This document shows, one piece after another, positions 23,652 through 34,970 of a stretch of DNA of 64,000 nt. This DNA is from Hypoxylon rubiginosum (taxonomy: Eukaryota; Ascomycota; Sordariomycetes; Xylariales; Hypoxylaceae), in NCBI GenBank assembly GCA_902806565.1, contig CADCXA010000066.1, positions 248,001 through 312,000 of the forward strand, written 5' to 3'. The translations under genes and the position numbers were made by a program. Numbering within the stretch: position 1 is the stretch's first letter; every line of letters starts with the position of its first letter. Under the pieces are notes generated by a model. It saw only the letters and a program-made list of their open reading frames with translations. It had not been told where the DNA came from and did no database searches.

Positions 23652-26161
23652 GGCGAAAAGAAAGGGTTTTGGTCGGAACTAGGTGTAGGTTTCAGGTTGA
23701 GCCAGCTGGCTTTGCGTGGGTGGAGTTTATTGCGACGCGACGCGAAAAAAAAGGAAGCTTCAAATTCTATAGTTGCGTTGCTGCAGCTTAAACTTTCAAT
23801 TGAGCTCCTTATCGGGGTCTTATCGATAGGTAAGATAAGAAAATTAATTATTGCAAATAGGGGGTACAATAGGGGTAGGCTCCTCGTCTTTCTATTACAG
23901 TTACGGTTTATACTTAACAAGAAACAATCATTTTCTTAAATCTGACCTCACAGTATTGGATTAAATGAACATATATATCTGGTTCAAACCGGATAGATAC
24001 CTTCCTCCTAGGATTACCACGAAGGCTCCCCTCAAACCAACCTTCCGAGGTGGAATTGATTTCCATTAACGAGTAGAGTATAATCCACCTCAACACACCA
24101 TTGCTTGTATTCAACTTCACGCCTAGAAGTAAAATAAAAAGGGGTATTATAGTATTAAATCAAGGCGCTGGCTCTCCGACATAAATCGCATAACACTATT
24201 GTAAGACACCTAGCCATTTGGTGACTTGATTGCCACGTAAATTTATGGTGCAAGAAATCCAGGAACGTCCGGCTCTACTATGTATTGAGGAGCTGTTTTA
24301 CATTACTAACAGTAAGGATATCCATGAAAGCGCGCCAGGTAATGTTTCCAATTTAATTATTTTTACATACTATAAATACACAACTTGCAGAAATTTCTCT
24401 AGAATTGGGGAGACGACCTCAATGTCTTACCCTTATTATCCCCCGAACTGTCGGTGTTACACAAGTGACATAACAGTTTCTCAGGTTTCTTACAGTCTTC
24501 CCTAGTCTTTCGTTACAGCTAGGGCATTATACGTCCAGATACAGATTTCCGTTGTCTGATTCATATGATAATCTTTCAACTAACTTGATGAAATTTAGTA
24601 TCAGGTCTAATAGATGACAAGTTGTGTTTCGGGATATATTATTCTGCGAACAGAGTCTGACCCACGAACAGAGATAGAGACGAGGTACTCTAGGTAATAG
24701 TATCAACTTGAACTTGGAAATATTAAATTGCAATTTTTTCTGGGTACTTAGGAACTGCTGCACAGCTATACTTAATTCGGTCGTCTCAGTTCAAAATCAG
24801 ACGATAATTGATGGCCCCTCGAATTCCAAAATAAGGAGAGGCTCCATGATAGACCCTTAAAAGTGTTGTTTGCTTCGATCGAACTACCAAATATTTCGAT
24901 TTCGATCTTTGCCAATGACACACAAACGATGTAAAGCACTCATGCACCACAACTGGTAGAGCATCGAGTTTGTTACAGTTTACTAATTTTAGCTGTGGCA
25001 AAGGGAATAGTCATGACTGAACAGAATAGCTCGATAAAAATGCCGGCGTCCAGGAGCATTATCTAAGCCTGGGACTAATTGATCAGAACGTGACACTGCC
25101 TATCCCAGCTATTCCTTTGGACATGGACGGGAGACCGGGATAGACATCCGCCAACGTGTTACCACTCCACCGGATTGGGAACGGTTGCTAACCGGATCAC
25201 CAATCTATGCTAAGTGTCAAGGATTAATGGCTTGTTTTAGGCAAGTTATATGCACCGGAACGCTCCCCTGCCTTTGCTTGACTTATGGGGATTACCAACA
25301 GATCTTTCTTCGCAACCCAAACCGAGAATAGTCGTTAGAGGTGCTTTATACGAACAAAATTTTAGCTCCCGGAGGTGTGACAGCACGTACTGGATCTCAC
25401 CCGGATAACCTCCGCGGAGCGTGAAGTGGACATACTTCCCAGCATGGCCCTTGTCCTGTACAACTGCATGAGAACCGAACGAGAAGTGTGCGGCCAAATC
25501 TCTTGCATAACGGGAAGCTAACCACCGAACCGGAATGCCCCGTATAGATCACATCACACACGGCCCGATGCCGGCAACCTCTAATCTACCTCGACCCAGA
25601 GAGAGCATGGGTGATCTCGCATACACGCAACTACTTACCCTGCACTCTTACCCTGCACTTGGGGGGCCACGACTCTCCGTATTCCAACTAGGTGCGACAA
25701 CGGGGCATGATTGCCGCCACGGACCTCGACCCGAGAGCTTGGAAGGACGGTAGCACACTTCCCAGCGAAGGCTACGATATGCGTTCTTCAGCGAACTGTA
25801 CAGTGGGCCGGTGAAAAACTTCTAAAATATGACCGGCCAGGAGCCATTCCAACGAGATTAGATACGACTCGTCTCATTCTTCGCCCTACGATATGTCGTA
25901 GATCTTGCTTCATGATGCGATGTTAAAGGCAACCAACTAGGAATACTCCCGCCGATCGAGCAAGTGCCGTCATAAACAGCTGGTTGTGAAGTTCTCGAAA
26001 GGTAATGACCTCAGCGCAAAGAGATCTATCGCTGTGCTCTCTAACGTCTACTTAGGACACGGCTAACGCCATAAGACTCCTCGAGGTTTCATCTTGGGTT
26101 CTTTACTTTGCTACCTAACTCCAATCTTCTAACCTGTACCTGATCGAATAAGCTCAACACC
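23652..26161. other. 2.5-kb stretch without a gene
   Basis: Both strands carry many stops, and AT-rich sections occur at about 23740-23940 and 24320-24800. No transposon, RNA gene or protein motif was recognised. The left end should hold the prp38 promoter and the right end that of the rhodopsin-like gene. Confidence 0.5.
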
Positions 26162-27857
26162 ATGACGGGTTCTATCCTCTCGGCACCAGAGGGGATCGGG
26201 GCAGAGACGTTGGCCGCTAGCATTATACTATGCGTCATAGCTATTGTCACCGTCATCCTACGATTGTGTGTCAGGGTCAGAATCGGGGCGCTCGGCCGTG
26301 ATGACTACACGATGATCATAGCCCTGGTAAGTCTCGGCCGTATTCATAAGCCACGAGCAACTACTTTCCCGGCAGCAACTAACTTGCTAATGCCGCCATA
26401 GGCTTTCTTCATCCCCTGCTGCGTCATAAGCGTCCTCGGCTGCCTCTCCGGCTTTGGCGCGACGGAAGAGGCCATCCAGAAAACGGACCCTTCAGGTGGA
26501 TTGTATAGGGACGGGAGAAAATGTAAGACTCGCTTGTCCAACCTCGTTGCACTGTAACTTACCATATTTCTTCCCCCCATAGACTTTTTCATCTTCCAGA
26601 TAGCATATCTGGGCTGCCTCCCGTTCATCAAGCTGAGCATCTGCTTCGCTCTGTTGCGAATTACAGACGCGAAGCGCTATGTCGTCCCGTTATGGCTCGT
26701 CTTGGGTCTAACTGTCTTGTACGTAACTTCTGAAGTCACTTTGGCCCCTTTAGCCCTATCTTGGGGCCGTGATCCCCTAATCGAACCCGAACCCATTTGA
26801 GGGTCTTCACTCTCGACGCGAGCCTGAACTCGAGCAAATGCTAAACTAAAAAGAGAAATTATTGACTTACAATGCTACAGGATGTCGGGCGTAGGGCTCG
26901 TGACCTTGATGACCCAATGCAAACCTCTATCCGCCAGCTTTAACCCGACGCCGGATAAGTGCTCGGGCGGGAGCGGGACTCGGCTCGGCTGGGTGACAAT
27001 CACCATCTCCGGCTTCTCCATGCTGACCGATTGGATGTACGCCGCCATCCCCGTATTCATCCTCTGGAATCTGAATATGAAGACGAAGGTGAAGGCGTCG
27101 CTCGCTTTCATCCTTGCCCTCGGTGCTTTGTATGTCATTTTCCCCTCGAATGCTTGCTACCTACATCAGACTGACAAAGTCACGTATAGAGCTAGCGTTT
27201 CCACAATCGTGAAGTTGCCGTATATCATCCAGTACTTCTTTGAGCCCGCCCACACTCTCCGTAAGTAACTTCTTCAAGACATTGCGTGATATGTACTTCC
27301 TACCTATAGAACAAGAACTGATGCGCCATATTCCCTTCCATACAGGCAAGACAGCCAGCATAATCGTCTGGTCCATCGTCGAGACCGGCATCGGCATCAT
27401 CGCGGGCTCGCTGCCGCCGCTCCGGCCGCTCTTCCGCCGGATCGGATTCGGGTTCGGCGCGACGAGGCGGCTGAAGCTGACGTACGAGGACCCGCAACTG
27501 GCGGCGGGGCGACAGGGAGAAAACGGCGACAGCGCGGGTGTCTCGAAGCGGAAGAGCCGCGCCTCCGTCCTCGCCACCGACTCCCCCCATCACCACAACC
27601 ACACTTCCGTCCGGCTCGCCAGCATAAAGAAGAAGGCCGGCGGTAGCAGAAGCCACGGCAACTCGCTGACGACGACGTGCCAGGGCGGCATGCAGGAGCG
27701 CCGGGGGTCGTGGGACCGCCAGATGTTCGACGAGGAAGAGGGCAGCGACGGCGACGGCGACGTCCCGAACCATCAGAAGCTCGTCATCATGAAGAATACC
27801 CAGATCGACATCGAGTTCGAGGCGGCGGATGGGTCGCCGCTGCCGCTGGGGAAGTGA
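26162..27857 (+). CDS. Rhodopsin-domain (PTH11/SAT4-type) integral membrane protein
   Basis: Six exons: 26162-26326, 26402-26522, 26583-26718, 26881-27129, 27190-27260 and 27346-27857, giving about 417 residues. The last acceptor is uncertain: using 27310 instead stays in frame and adds 12 residues. Seven hydrophobic segments are visible, starting with ASIILCVIAIVTVILRLCVR and the hallmark RIGALGRDDYTMIIAL. The cytoplasmic-type tail contains SLPPLRPLFRRI, which ends the conserved region. It is followed by about 130 hydrophilic residues with a His-rich patch and an acidic EEEGSDGDGD segment. This fungal-specific family includes PTH11-like receptors; no CFEM domain precedes it. The ligand is unknown. 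There is no clustered partner. Confidence 0.88.
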
Positions 27858-28600
27858 ACGAGAAGAGCTTGTCGAGATTTCGATCCTGGCACTTGTTGGT
27901 ACTTTCCCCTACCTAGGTACCTAGGTACATGAGATAGGAGGACTCACTGAGGATATATATTTAAAATCCTACCTAGGCTGTAAAAAATTATATTGTTAGA
28001 AGAATACCAACTGGTGAAGACCTTCGACCTCCGCCACATTAACTGACGCATGTGTCTCAACCAATCAAATTACACCGCCGTGCCTTAATTGGGAAAGTCA
28101 GTTGACTTGGCGCTGCATTACGAGCCGCTACGGGCTTAGAAAGCTTCTATTTCAGAATTGGAATTAGGGGCTGAGGTCTATTGGTTACACGGCCCGGAAA
28201 CTACGCAGAGTGAAGTCATACAGATCATGCCTGGTGGTCTGGGTCTAGAGGGCTCCATGCTACTTGGCTTAGTGCTAGTATACGAATAGAGGTCTGTATG
28301 CGACTCGTTGCCACGAAGCTGATATACTCTCGCGGATGAGCCTTATTGTAAACCGTAGGAGTTAGACAATATACGGAAACCCGCGTTACCGCCTTGTATT
28401 GTACCTTACAGAAGAAGCTATTCCATCAAGCCAATGGGTTCTTTTCTAACTCTAGATATTTCCTCTTCGCTTTCTCTAGCAATGCCAGAACTCGAAATCT
28501 CTGAAACCACAAAAACGCTTGTCGGTGATTATCTCTACACATGACCTAACAATATAGCAAAACAAATAGCCTCGAACCCGCTAACCTCATACGCGAGGGT
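27858..28600. other. Convergent intergenic region
   Basis: Lies between the 3' ends of the rhodopsin-like gene (+) and the interrupted gene (-). A palindromic CCTAGGTA word is repeated at 27910-27929 and partly again near 27971. No gene is supported. Confidence 0.5.
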
Positions 28601-30507
28601 TTATTTGGCGGAGGGTGTGTTAGTTGGCGGACCGCGTATAAGACCTTTCGAGTAAGCAACGCATATACCGATGAGTATCGCGATGACCGCAAAGAAAAGG
28701 AAGTACCACACGATGCATCTGATCCTCTTGTTGCGGTCCATGGGCGCGCAGAAAAAATCCGATACCGCCGTCGCCACGCGTTCCCCGAAGCACGGCCCCA
28801 GAGTTTCCATGATGAATTTCTTGAGGCGTCGCCGCCATCGGCCCCGTCGCCACTGTCGCTGCAGCTCTTGGTGTAATTGTGCTTCTCGGTCCTGCTGCAG
28901 CTGGGCTTCGACGTCGGCGTAGGCCGCGTCGCGTTGACCTCCCGCACTTATACGTATCGAGTCGTACGACGGCTGGGTGGCACGGCGGGCGTTGAAATCT
29001 CCTAGGCGTCCTGCGCGATTCCCGGCTACATGGGAAGGGTAAGGGTCCCCTTGCGTCCTTATTCTACGGGACGACTCCCTGGAACTGATACGAACATAAC
29101 GACTTAGACGTTCGCTGCTATGAATAACAGTATGGGAAACAGTGGTTTCTTCTGGAATTAAAGGTAAAGCAGGCCCAGCTCTGGCTTTTTGTTTCCCTTT
29201 GGATTTTCCATAGGAGGGTGACCTAGGGAGAATAGCAGCCCTAGGGGGAGCCTCAGGGGGGAAATAAGCTCTAGGGGGAGCAGAGGCCCTAGGAAGAGCA
29301 GGTGTCATAAGAGGAACATCCAACCTAGAGGGTCCGTCCGTTCTAGCAGGAGCGGGTGTCCTAGCTGTAGCGGATGTCCTAGCTGTAGCTGGTGTCCTAT
29401 GGGAAGTAACTGTTCTAGGAAGAGCAGCTGTTCTAGGATGAGCAGTTGTCCCAGCGAGAGCAGCCGTCCTATGGGGAGCAGCCGGCCTTGGTGGTTGATC
29501 TTGCGTCTCACGTGCCGCAGCAATTGAAGACATAGTCTTAGCAATAGAATCAGCGACAGCAGCATGATAGCAGTTTGTGACAGTGGTAAAGGCGGGAGCT
29601 TCCACGGTCTTCTTCCCATTGTCGCCATCGCTGTTAATGCTGGTGTTGCTGCATTCTTTAGGAGGAGCATTGGCGGTTCGAATAGGAAGTGGTTCGAGGA
29701 GGGGGAGCCTCTATTTACCCGTCTCAGAGTCTCTCACCAAGCCGCGCATATACGAAGGTATAATGTCGCTCGCATCATCGGGGTCGCTGTCCTAGTCAAC
29801 ACCCGTAATCGGACCCTCGGTGGATGTAGCACCAGTCAACACAGGGGGGGCCGAAAGTCGCTTATAATGGTTATGTTTGGTCGTGACCGAAGTCGAAGGG
29901 AGGTCCGCATCATTAATGCTGAAAGTGATCTTCCGACTGGGAAGAGAAGCGAAATCTCGTCGAACGAATTTGTTCATCCCTCTTTCAGTGCTACGATAAT
30001 GATTATTTGTCGGCGCGATTCTTCCTAGAAGGCGATGACTGGAGAAGCCGGAGAACACGGTATAGACTGACCTTGTGGTAACCTGGCTGGAACGCTCGCT
30101 TGACTCGTCGTTAGACATAGTCTGGCTGAGCAGATATTCCTCCTCCTCTTGAATCCCATCCAACGAACTTGAGACATAGCCTTTGGGACTCCGGGGAGGA
30201 GTGCTGGCGCCTTGCTGGACACGTCTCCTCAAAAACTCGGAAAGGTCTATTGAAAGGTCTATTCCGGTCAATAAATGCATTTCTAGGGGATTGGAACTGG
30301 GTAGGAGGTATCGTTGCAGTGATGGGATCTGCAAAAGTGATGGATGGAAGTCTGACCTTGACTACGAGGCCGTTGTTGTAATACAGTCGAGCCCATAGCG
30401 CGTCTGGTGCGGATAACAGGTGTGATTTCAACCTCGATAGAATAGTGAGTACGGTGCGGTGTGCCTTGGGTAGGCTCTGGCGTGGGAGGCCGATCTCGGG
30501 GCGACAT
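28601..30507 (-). pseudogene. Interrupted gene: membrane-anchored low-complexity protein with two internal TAG codons
   Basis: Proposed exons are 30507-30385 and 30328-28601, with a 56-bp intron (weak GTATTA donor). The frame then runs to 28601 through two internal TAG codons, at 29794-29792 and 29713-29711. Coding character persists on both sides of each stop: ...PITGVD, then DSDPDDASDIIPSYMRGLVR, then RLPLLEPLPIRTANAPPKEC. Read through, there would be 614 sense codons. The N-terminal part is Ser-rich; the middle holds an array of RTxxxx hexapeptides; the C-terminus has a basic coil, then one membrane span (CIVWYFLFFAVIAILIGICV). No family is recognised. It may be a pseudogene, two separate genes (the second starting at the Met in KTMSSIAAA), or unusual splicing. 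Both stops are one C-to-T change from CAG. Confidence 0.55.
29343..29486 (-). repeat. Eight tandem 18-bp units encoding RTxxxx hexapeptides
   Basis: Eight contiguous imperfect 18-bp units, each starting CTAG or CTAT (once CCAG) on the plus strand. On the minus strand they encode RTAALA, GTTAHP, RTAALP, RTVTSH, RTPATA, RTSATA, RTPAPA, with a final related RT unit at the edge. They stay in frame. Confidence 0.8.
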
Positions 30508-30721
30508 CTTTCAATCTTTGGAGACCAGATGAGCGACCTTTTGGGTTCAGGTAAAACTATCCTGGCGGATAGCATACATAACGAAGGTATATTAACGAAT
30601 GATATGTCGATTAAACGAATGCAATGTCCGAACTCGCAAGACGGCGAGAATATAGCTGACGCCTCTTTTCGGGAAGTGAGAAATAACGTGGACGGCGTAG
30701 AAAAATAATTGGATAGAATTC

Positions 30722-31532
30722 CTACTGGATCTGATCGAGTAACTTGCGCCTTCTCCTCTCTATGAGCTCTTGCTGCACTTCCGGGAGAGTAGGGAGCTCC
30801 CAGCCCTTGCCATCACCTGCGTCGCCGGGTAGTGGTTCCCAACCGGGTGGAGGATCGGCCTTCCCTTGCTTCAGCAACATCTCAAATGCTTCCCGTTCCT
30901 TCTCAGCCTCGTACTGCAATAGGGCCTCGTCTTCCTCGTCGGGAGCATAACCATAGTACTTGGCATCGACCGCCTTTCTCAGGTCCTCTCGAGATTCTAG
31001 TGGCTTCTCAGAATCTTGCAGTTTCTTCTGCGCAGCAGCTTCGAATAACTCTTTCACTCCGGGCAGTTCTTTTGCACGCCCAAAGTACCTATAACCCTTA
31101 CCCCCTCCCGGTATCTCCCTGCCCGACTCGTCGTAGACTTTGCCACCGCCACGCATATAATTAGGACCTCCCAAATTGCGTATTTGTACCTCCCACATGT
31201 GCTTCTCGCGCATAAGTTTATTGATTTCGTCATTGAGATCTCGGATCTGATAGTCGCTGAGTGCCGAATCTTGGATGCGCGACACTTTCCGGCTGATTTC
31301 TTTCAATGTCTGGCCTCGCCATTTTTCGCAAGAAGGAATCGAGTCTACCTCGGTGATGACCTTGGGGCGTCTTGAGCGACCGGCGTCGATGATACCTAAG
31401 TCGGCAGCTTGGGCTTCGCGGAAGCGAAAGAGCATCGATTGGGCTTTCTCCGAATTTCGCGCCTGATTGACAGTTAATGGAGGGGTCTCTTAGATATGGG
31501 ATAGGAGATACGGGATAGCCTTTTCTTACCAT
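30722..31532 (-). CDS. isy1: Pre-mRNA splicing factor Isy1 (NTC component)
   Basis: Two exons: 31532-31530, which is only the ATG, and 31462-30722; the 67-bp intron runs GTAAGA to AATCAG. The product has 247 residues starting M-ARNSEKAQSMLFRFREAQ, the classical Isy1 N-terminus, which justifies the three-base first exon over the internal Met at 31435. Isy1 belongs to the Prp19-associated complex and helps the first catalytic step of splicing in the nucleus. Conserved blocks include IRDLNDEINKLMREKHMWE, IRNLGGPNY and GYRYFGRAKELPGVKELFE. The C-terminus ends in a basic helix (ELIERRRRKLLDQIQ). It is the second splicing-factor gene in the window after prp38. Confidence 0.95.
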
Positions 31533-33332
31533 TATGAATGACTGCTCCTAAGCTTCTGGTTATCTTGGAAGATTTTATTAGGGTGAATGGAGGTATTGGC
31601 TGCTGAGAGAGAAGCCTGATGTTGGGTATCCAAGTCGAAGGAAAACAAATTCTCAGCCTCGTTTTCTGTTGCGGCTGAGGGGAAGAAATAAAGCGGGGCT
31701 AAACTGGCTAATGACCAATCACGAAACATGATAGCGCGACGCGACTTTTGCGCCTAATTCCCAGCCAGGTACCCAGGCTGCCAGGGCAGTTTCCAGGGCA
31801 TCACTGGTTGCAGCTGTCAAGGCGATTCTTCCCTACTTCTCATCTTTCCATTTCCTCTCAACTTTTACAACAGCACTACAACATCACTGCAACACCCAAC
31901 ATCCAACAGACCATTTGAACACATTTCTCTTGAACAATTTATCTTGAACAGTTTCTTGAACAGTTTCTATTGAACATGGCTTCTTAATCAAACATTACCC
32001 GTACCCAACAACCTACAATCTGACTTGATCTGCCACTAGAGCAGCATTTAAAAAAAAACCAGCGACAACTAAGCTGATAAAATAACAACGACGTCTTATC
32101 GTCAACTCATCAATTATACAACTTGCACTGACGCACAATCTTGGGCTACTATACAAGCCGTGCTCGGTCTTTCAAATAATCTACTCGGGGTCAATCCTCT
32201 CTCGTGTCACAGAAATACTTAAACCTGATCAACATTTCAGATATCTGGCTACTATGCTTCTTTACAGACTGATCATCTAACTCGTCGAGACTCAGTTCTC
32301 TTAACTCTCAACTTGAGCTACAAGCATCCTGCATGCAAACACAGCAAAGCTACTTACCTAGGAGCTACCAGCTCTTCAGCAACTCATCATACCTATATCT
32401 TTTACAAAACATTACTTATATCTGCCTACTCAGGCATCGACTGGCCTACCTTGCCCTCTTGGCTAGTGCCTTGATATGCACTTCGCGCCTTACCTAGCTG
32501 TGATGAGACATGGAAACTGTTGGAGCCGCAAGACCCTTTTCTAGGATTGGGTCCGCGGTGCATGACAACATCCAAAGAACAGAGATCTGAGCTAGGAGAC
32601 ACACTCTTTGGCACGGCCTAGACTTCTCTCATTTCCGGGGCCATCCAGTTTTCCCACACCATCCAATCGCCGGCAATGACGACAAATAGCACATGCCGAA
32701 GAATGCGAAGCATTCGATGACGGCTCTTAATAGTTTTCAATCGGAGCTGCGCGGGATGTGTGTGGAGCTGCTTGGTCTCGCCGTTATGAGACTGTTCGTA
32801 ATGGCCGATGCTAGTAGGTTCTCCTTTTTTTGTTGGCTGCGGTAATAGCGGCACAACACAAGAATGCCCAGTGATGACCAAGTATCCAAAAAGCCAAATT
32901 TGCAGACAGCCTGAACGAATCCTCGTCTCGCCTTGCGGGATTTGGGTGAGGGAATGGTTGTCAGTGAGAACCTGAGAGCTAATCTGAGGGTATATCTTGT
33001 GTTTGAGCTGCTTACCGCTTATATCGTCGTTGATTTCGTTACATCTTATCCAAATAGTTGGAAGCTCCTAGTGGGAGCCTGTCCCCTTATTCAATACGCT
33101 TCATTATCTTACCTACCTAGGTATACTCCGTATAGTGTGGCTGACGTTGAGGGCATGCCCGGTGAGGTCATCAACCAAGCCTACACTCTTCCATATTTTG
33201 TTGCTGTATCTTTTTCTACTATATAGGTGATGAAGATAGGCATTATCCAAGAGTTCATCTCAAATTGCCATCCTTTCCAGAAGGTAGCTAACAAAATTGC
33301 TCTTTGTATCCTATCTTGGCATAGGATATCAC
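31533..33332. other. Gene-poor stretch with leader-like sequence
   Basis: No supported CDS in 1.8 kb. From about 31830 to 32420 the plus strand is rich in A, C and T and poor in G, like a fungal 5' leader. It contains five TTGAACA words at 31915-31976 and then an ATG followed two codons later by TAA. A 26-codon frame starts near 32510. A transcribed noncoding RNA or unrecognised leader is possible but unproven. Confidence 0.4.
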
Positions 33333-34025
33333 TTAAAGCCCAGGGATATCCGCACCAGCGGTATATCCCCGACGCCTTTTCTGTTCCTGATATCGACTAC
33401 TGTCTGCCGCTTCTAACAATGAGCAAGCTGCCGCAGCTATATCGACTGTCGCATCAGCTTCACCTCCTTTCACTCCTGCTTCTCGTTTTCGCTTTTGGTT
33501 CGTATGTGATTGAGGACCCGATCCAACATTGAAGACTTCATCCCATCTTTCCTGTTTCTGTTTCCCCTTTGCTGTCTCTAGGGCTAGTGTACTAGCCCTT
33601 TTCTGGACTTCGACAAACTCGATCCGCCGCGCAAGCTCGTACCCGGCGAAGCTAGGGCCCAACTGTATGTACTTTGGACGATGAAGGGGACATATCCAGA
33701 AACGGAGCTGCGTAGAGCCGTACAGATGAGAATTATTGCCGTAGCTGGTGCTTCGGCTACCCGAAGGGCTTCTATTGGCGGTGCTAGCATCGACGGGCCC
33801 GTGGAATGGTGTCACGAGAAAGCTCGGACAGCTCATGGGCGTAACAAGGCGACCACTCTGTTGTGGTCCGACGTATCGCAGCGGGCAAAGAGCACCTTCC
33901 CGGTTGTAGCCACCGACTACAGGGTCCTCGGCATCAGGCTCTACAACGATACACGCCTCGACCGGGGTCCGTCCCTCCGCGAAACAGTCCATGCAGCCGT
34001 ACATGAGAGTGTACGGCCAGCACAT
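33333..34025 (-). CDS. Unrecognised 230-residue protein
   Basis: An intronless frame from ATG (34025) to a stop at 33333. The N-terminus carries several cysteines (MCWPYTLMYGCMDCFAEG), with more at about 47 and 65. The middle is Ser/Gly/Pro-rich. The C-terminal third has clustered basic residues that could be nuclear localisation signals (NQKRKREAG and EQKRRRGY). No signal peptide or membrane span. The Cys-rich MC... start is loosely reminiscent of small fungal lineage-specific proteins, but I cannot name a family. An opposing frame (33681-34040) overlaps it and is considered a shadow. Could be a rapidly evolving orphan or non-coding. Confidence 0.45.
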   Translation of the reverse strand: MCWPYTLMYGCMDCFAEGRTPVEACIVVEPDAEDPVVGGYNREGALCPLRYVGPQQSGRLVTPMSCPSFLVTPFHGPVDASTANRSPSGSRSTSYGNNSHLYGSTQLRFWICPLHRPKYIQLGPSFAGYELARRIEFVEVQKRASTLALETAKGKQKQERWDEVFNVGSGPQSHTNQKRKREAGVKGGEADATVDIAAAACSLLEAADSSRYQEQKRRRGYTAGADIPGL

Positions 34026-34970
34026 GGTCGTGGCTGTTGAGGTTCTTGGCTGGATTTTCTGGTAAAGCTATCTGATCTATTAGAACAGTATCAAATAAGT
34101 GTGGCTGATATTGTGCAACGTTTCCTGATTTGCGCCTGTTGAAAAAGAAGGGTCAGAAAACTGCGTGATGTCTCACGTAAAAGGAGATTCAGAGGCGTAT
34201 GGGGGAAGGGTTTATATACTAGTTTTCCTTCAGCGGATGGTATATATCTGAGAAATACCATCTGCTGATCATATTGCAGCCCTGGATGATGAGTTTTTGA
34301 TTTAATTATTAAGCCTGACTAGGAGTTAGCAATAGCAAACGTATTTGTGTGACGAGGTAGTCAGATGAGAGCTGTAAGCTAGTAGGATATCCTCCAGCTC
34401 ATGTTTGTGCCTCCCGAACACGACTCATCTTTCGGTCCCAAGGCTTAACTCCACGCATAAACGAGGCTTCTCCCCTTTTAGGTAGACAGCGGATAGCTGT
34501 GTGGTATGAGCCATGAATGCTTTGCAAAGCCAGTCAGTTATGACGAGGTATCCATCCAACCCCTATTCATCATCTACTCTACTCTTAGCACTTACACAAC
34601 TCACTCACAATCATTAGAAAGTCACTTCTAGCATGTCGATTTCATTCATGTATTGAAAATTTTTCCTAGCTACGTCGTCTACCTATTCATAGAAAACGCC
34701 TGAGTTGGAAAATCGAATTTAGGGACCCTTCCTTCCCTTTTTGTTTTTTTAATCGCGCAAACTACCATCAGTCTAAACTCGTCATTTATGAAAAAATGGT
34801 GACGAGAACAAACATAGACATTTGTACATTAGTAGGCAAAAACCTTCACCTTCATCTTTGTATCTATCTGCCCCTGCTGTGGATACGTGGATAATTTTGA
34901 GGGGTTTGCTGGGAATCCTGCTTCCCATCCGACCCTACGTCCTTTTTCATCCGGCAAAATTACAAGTTCT
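34026..34970. other. Intergenic region with an inverted repeat
   Basis: No supported gene. It holds a near-perfect 13-bp inverted repeat (34231-34267). The right end likely contains the 3' UTR of wbp1. Confidence 0.5.
34231..34267. repeat. 13-bp inverted repeat (hairpin)
   Basis: CAGCGGATGGTAT at 34231-34243 and ATACCATCTGCTG at 34255-34267 are reverse complements except for one base, separated by 11 bases. Confidence 0.8.

Noticed and set aside
23253..23939. 228-codon plus-strand open frame
   Set aside because: Shadow of GC-rich prp38 continuing into its upstream region.
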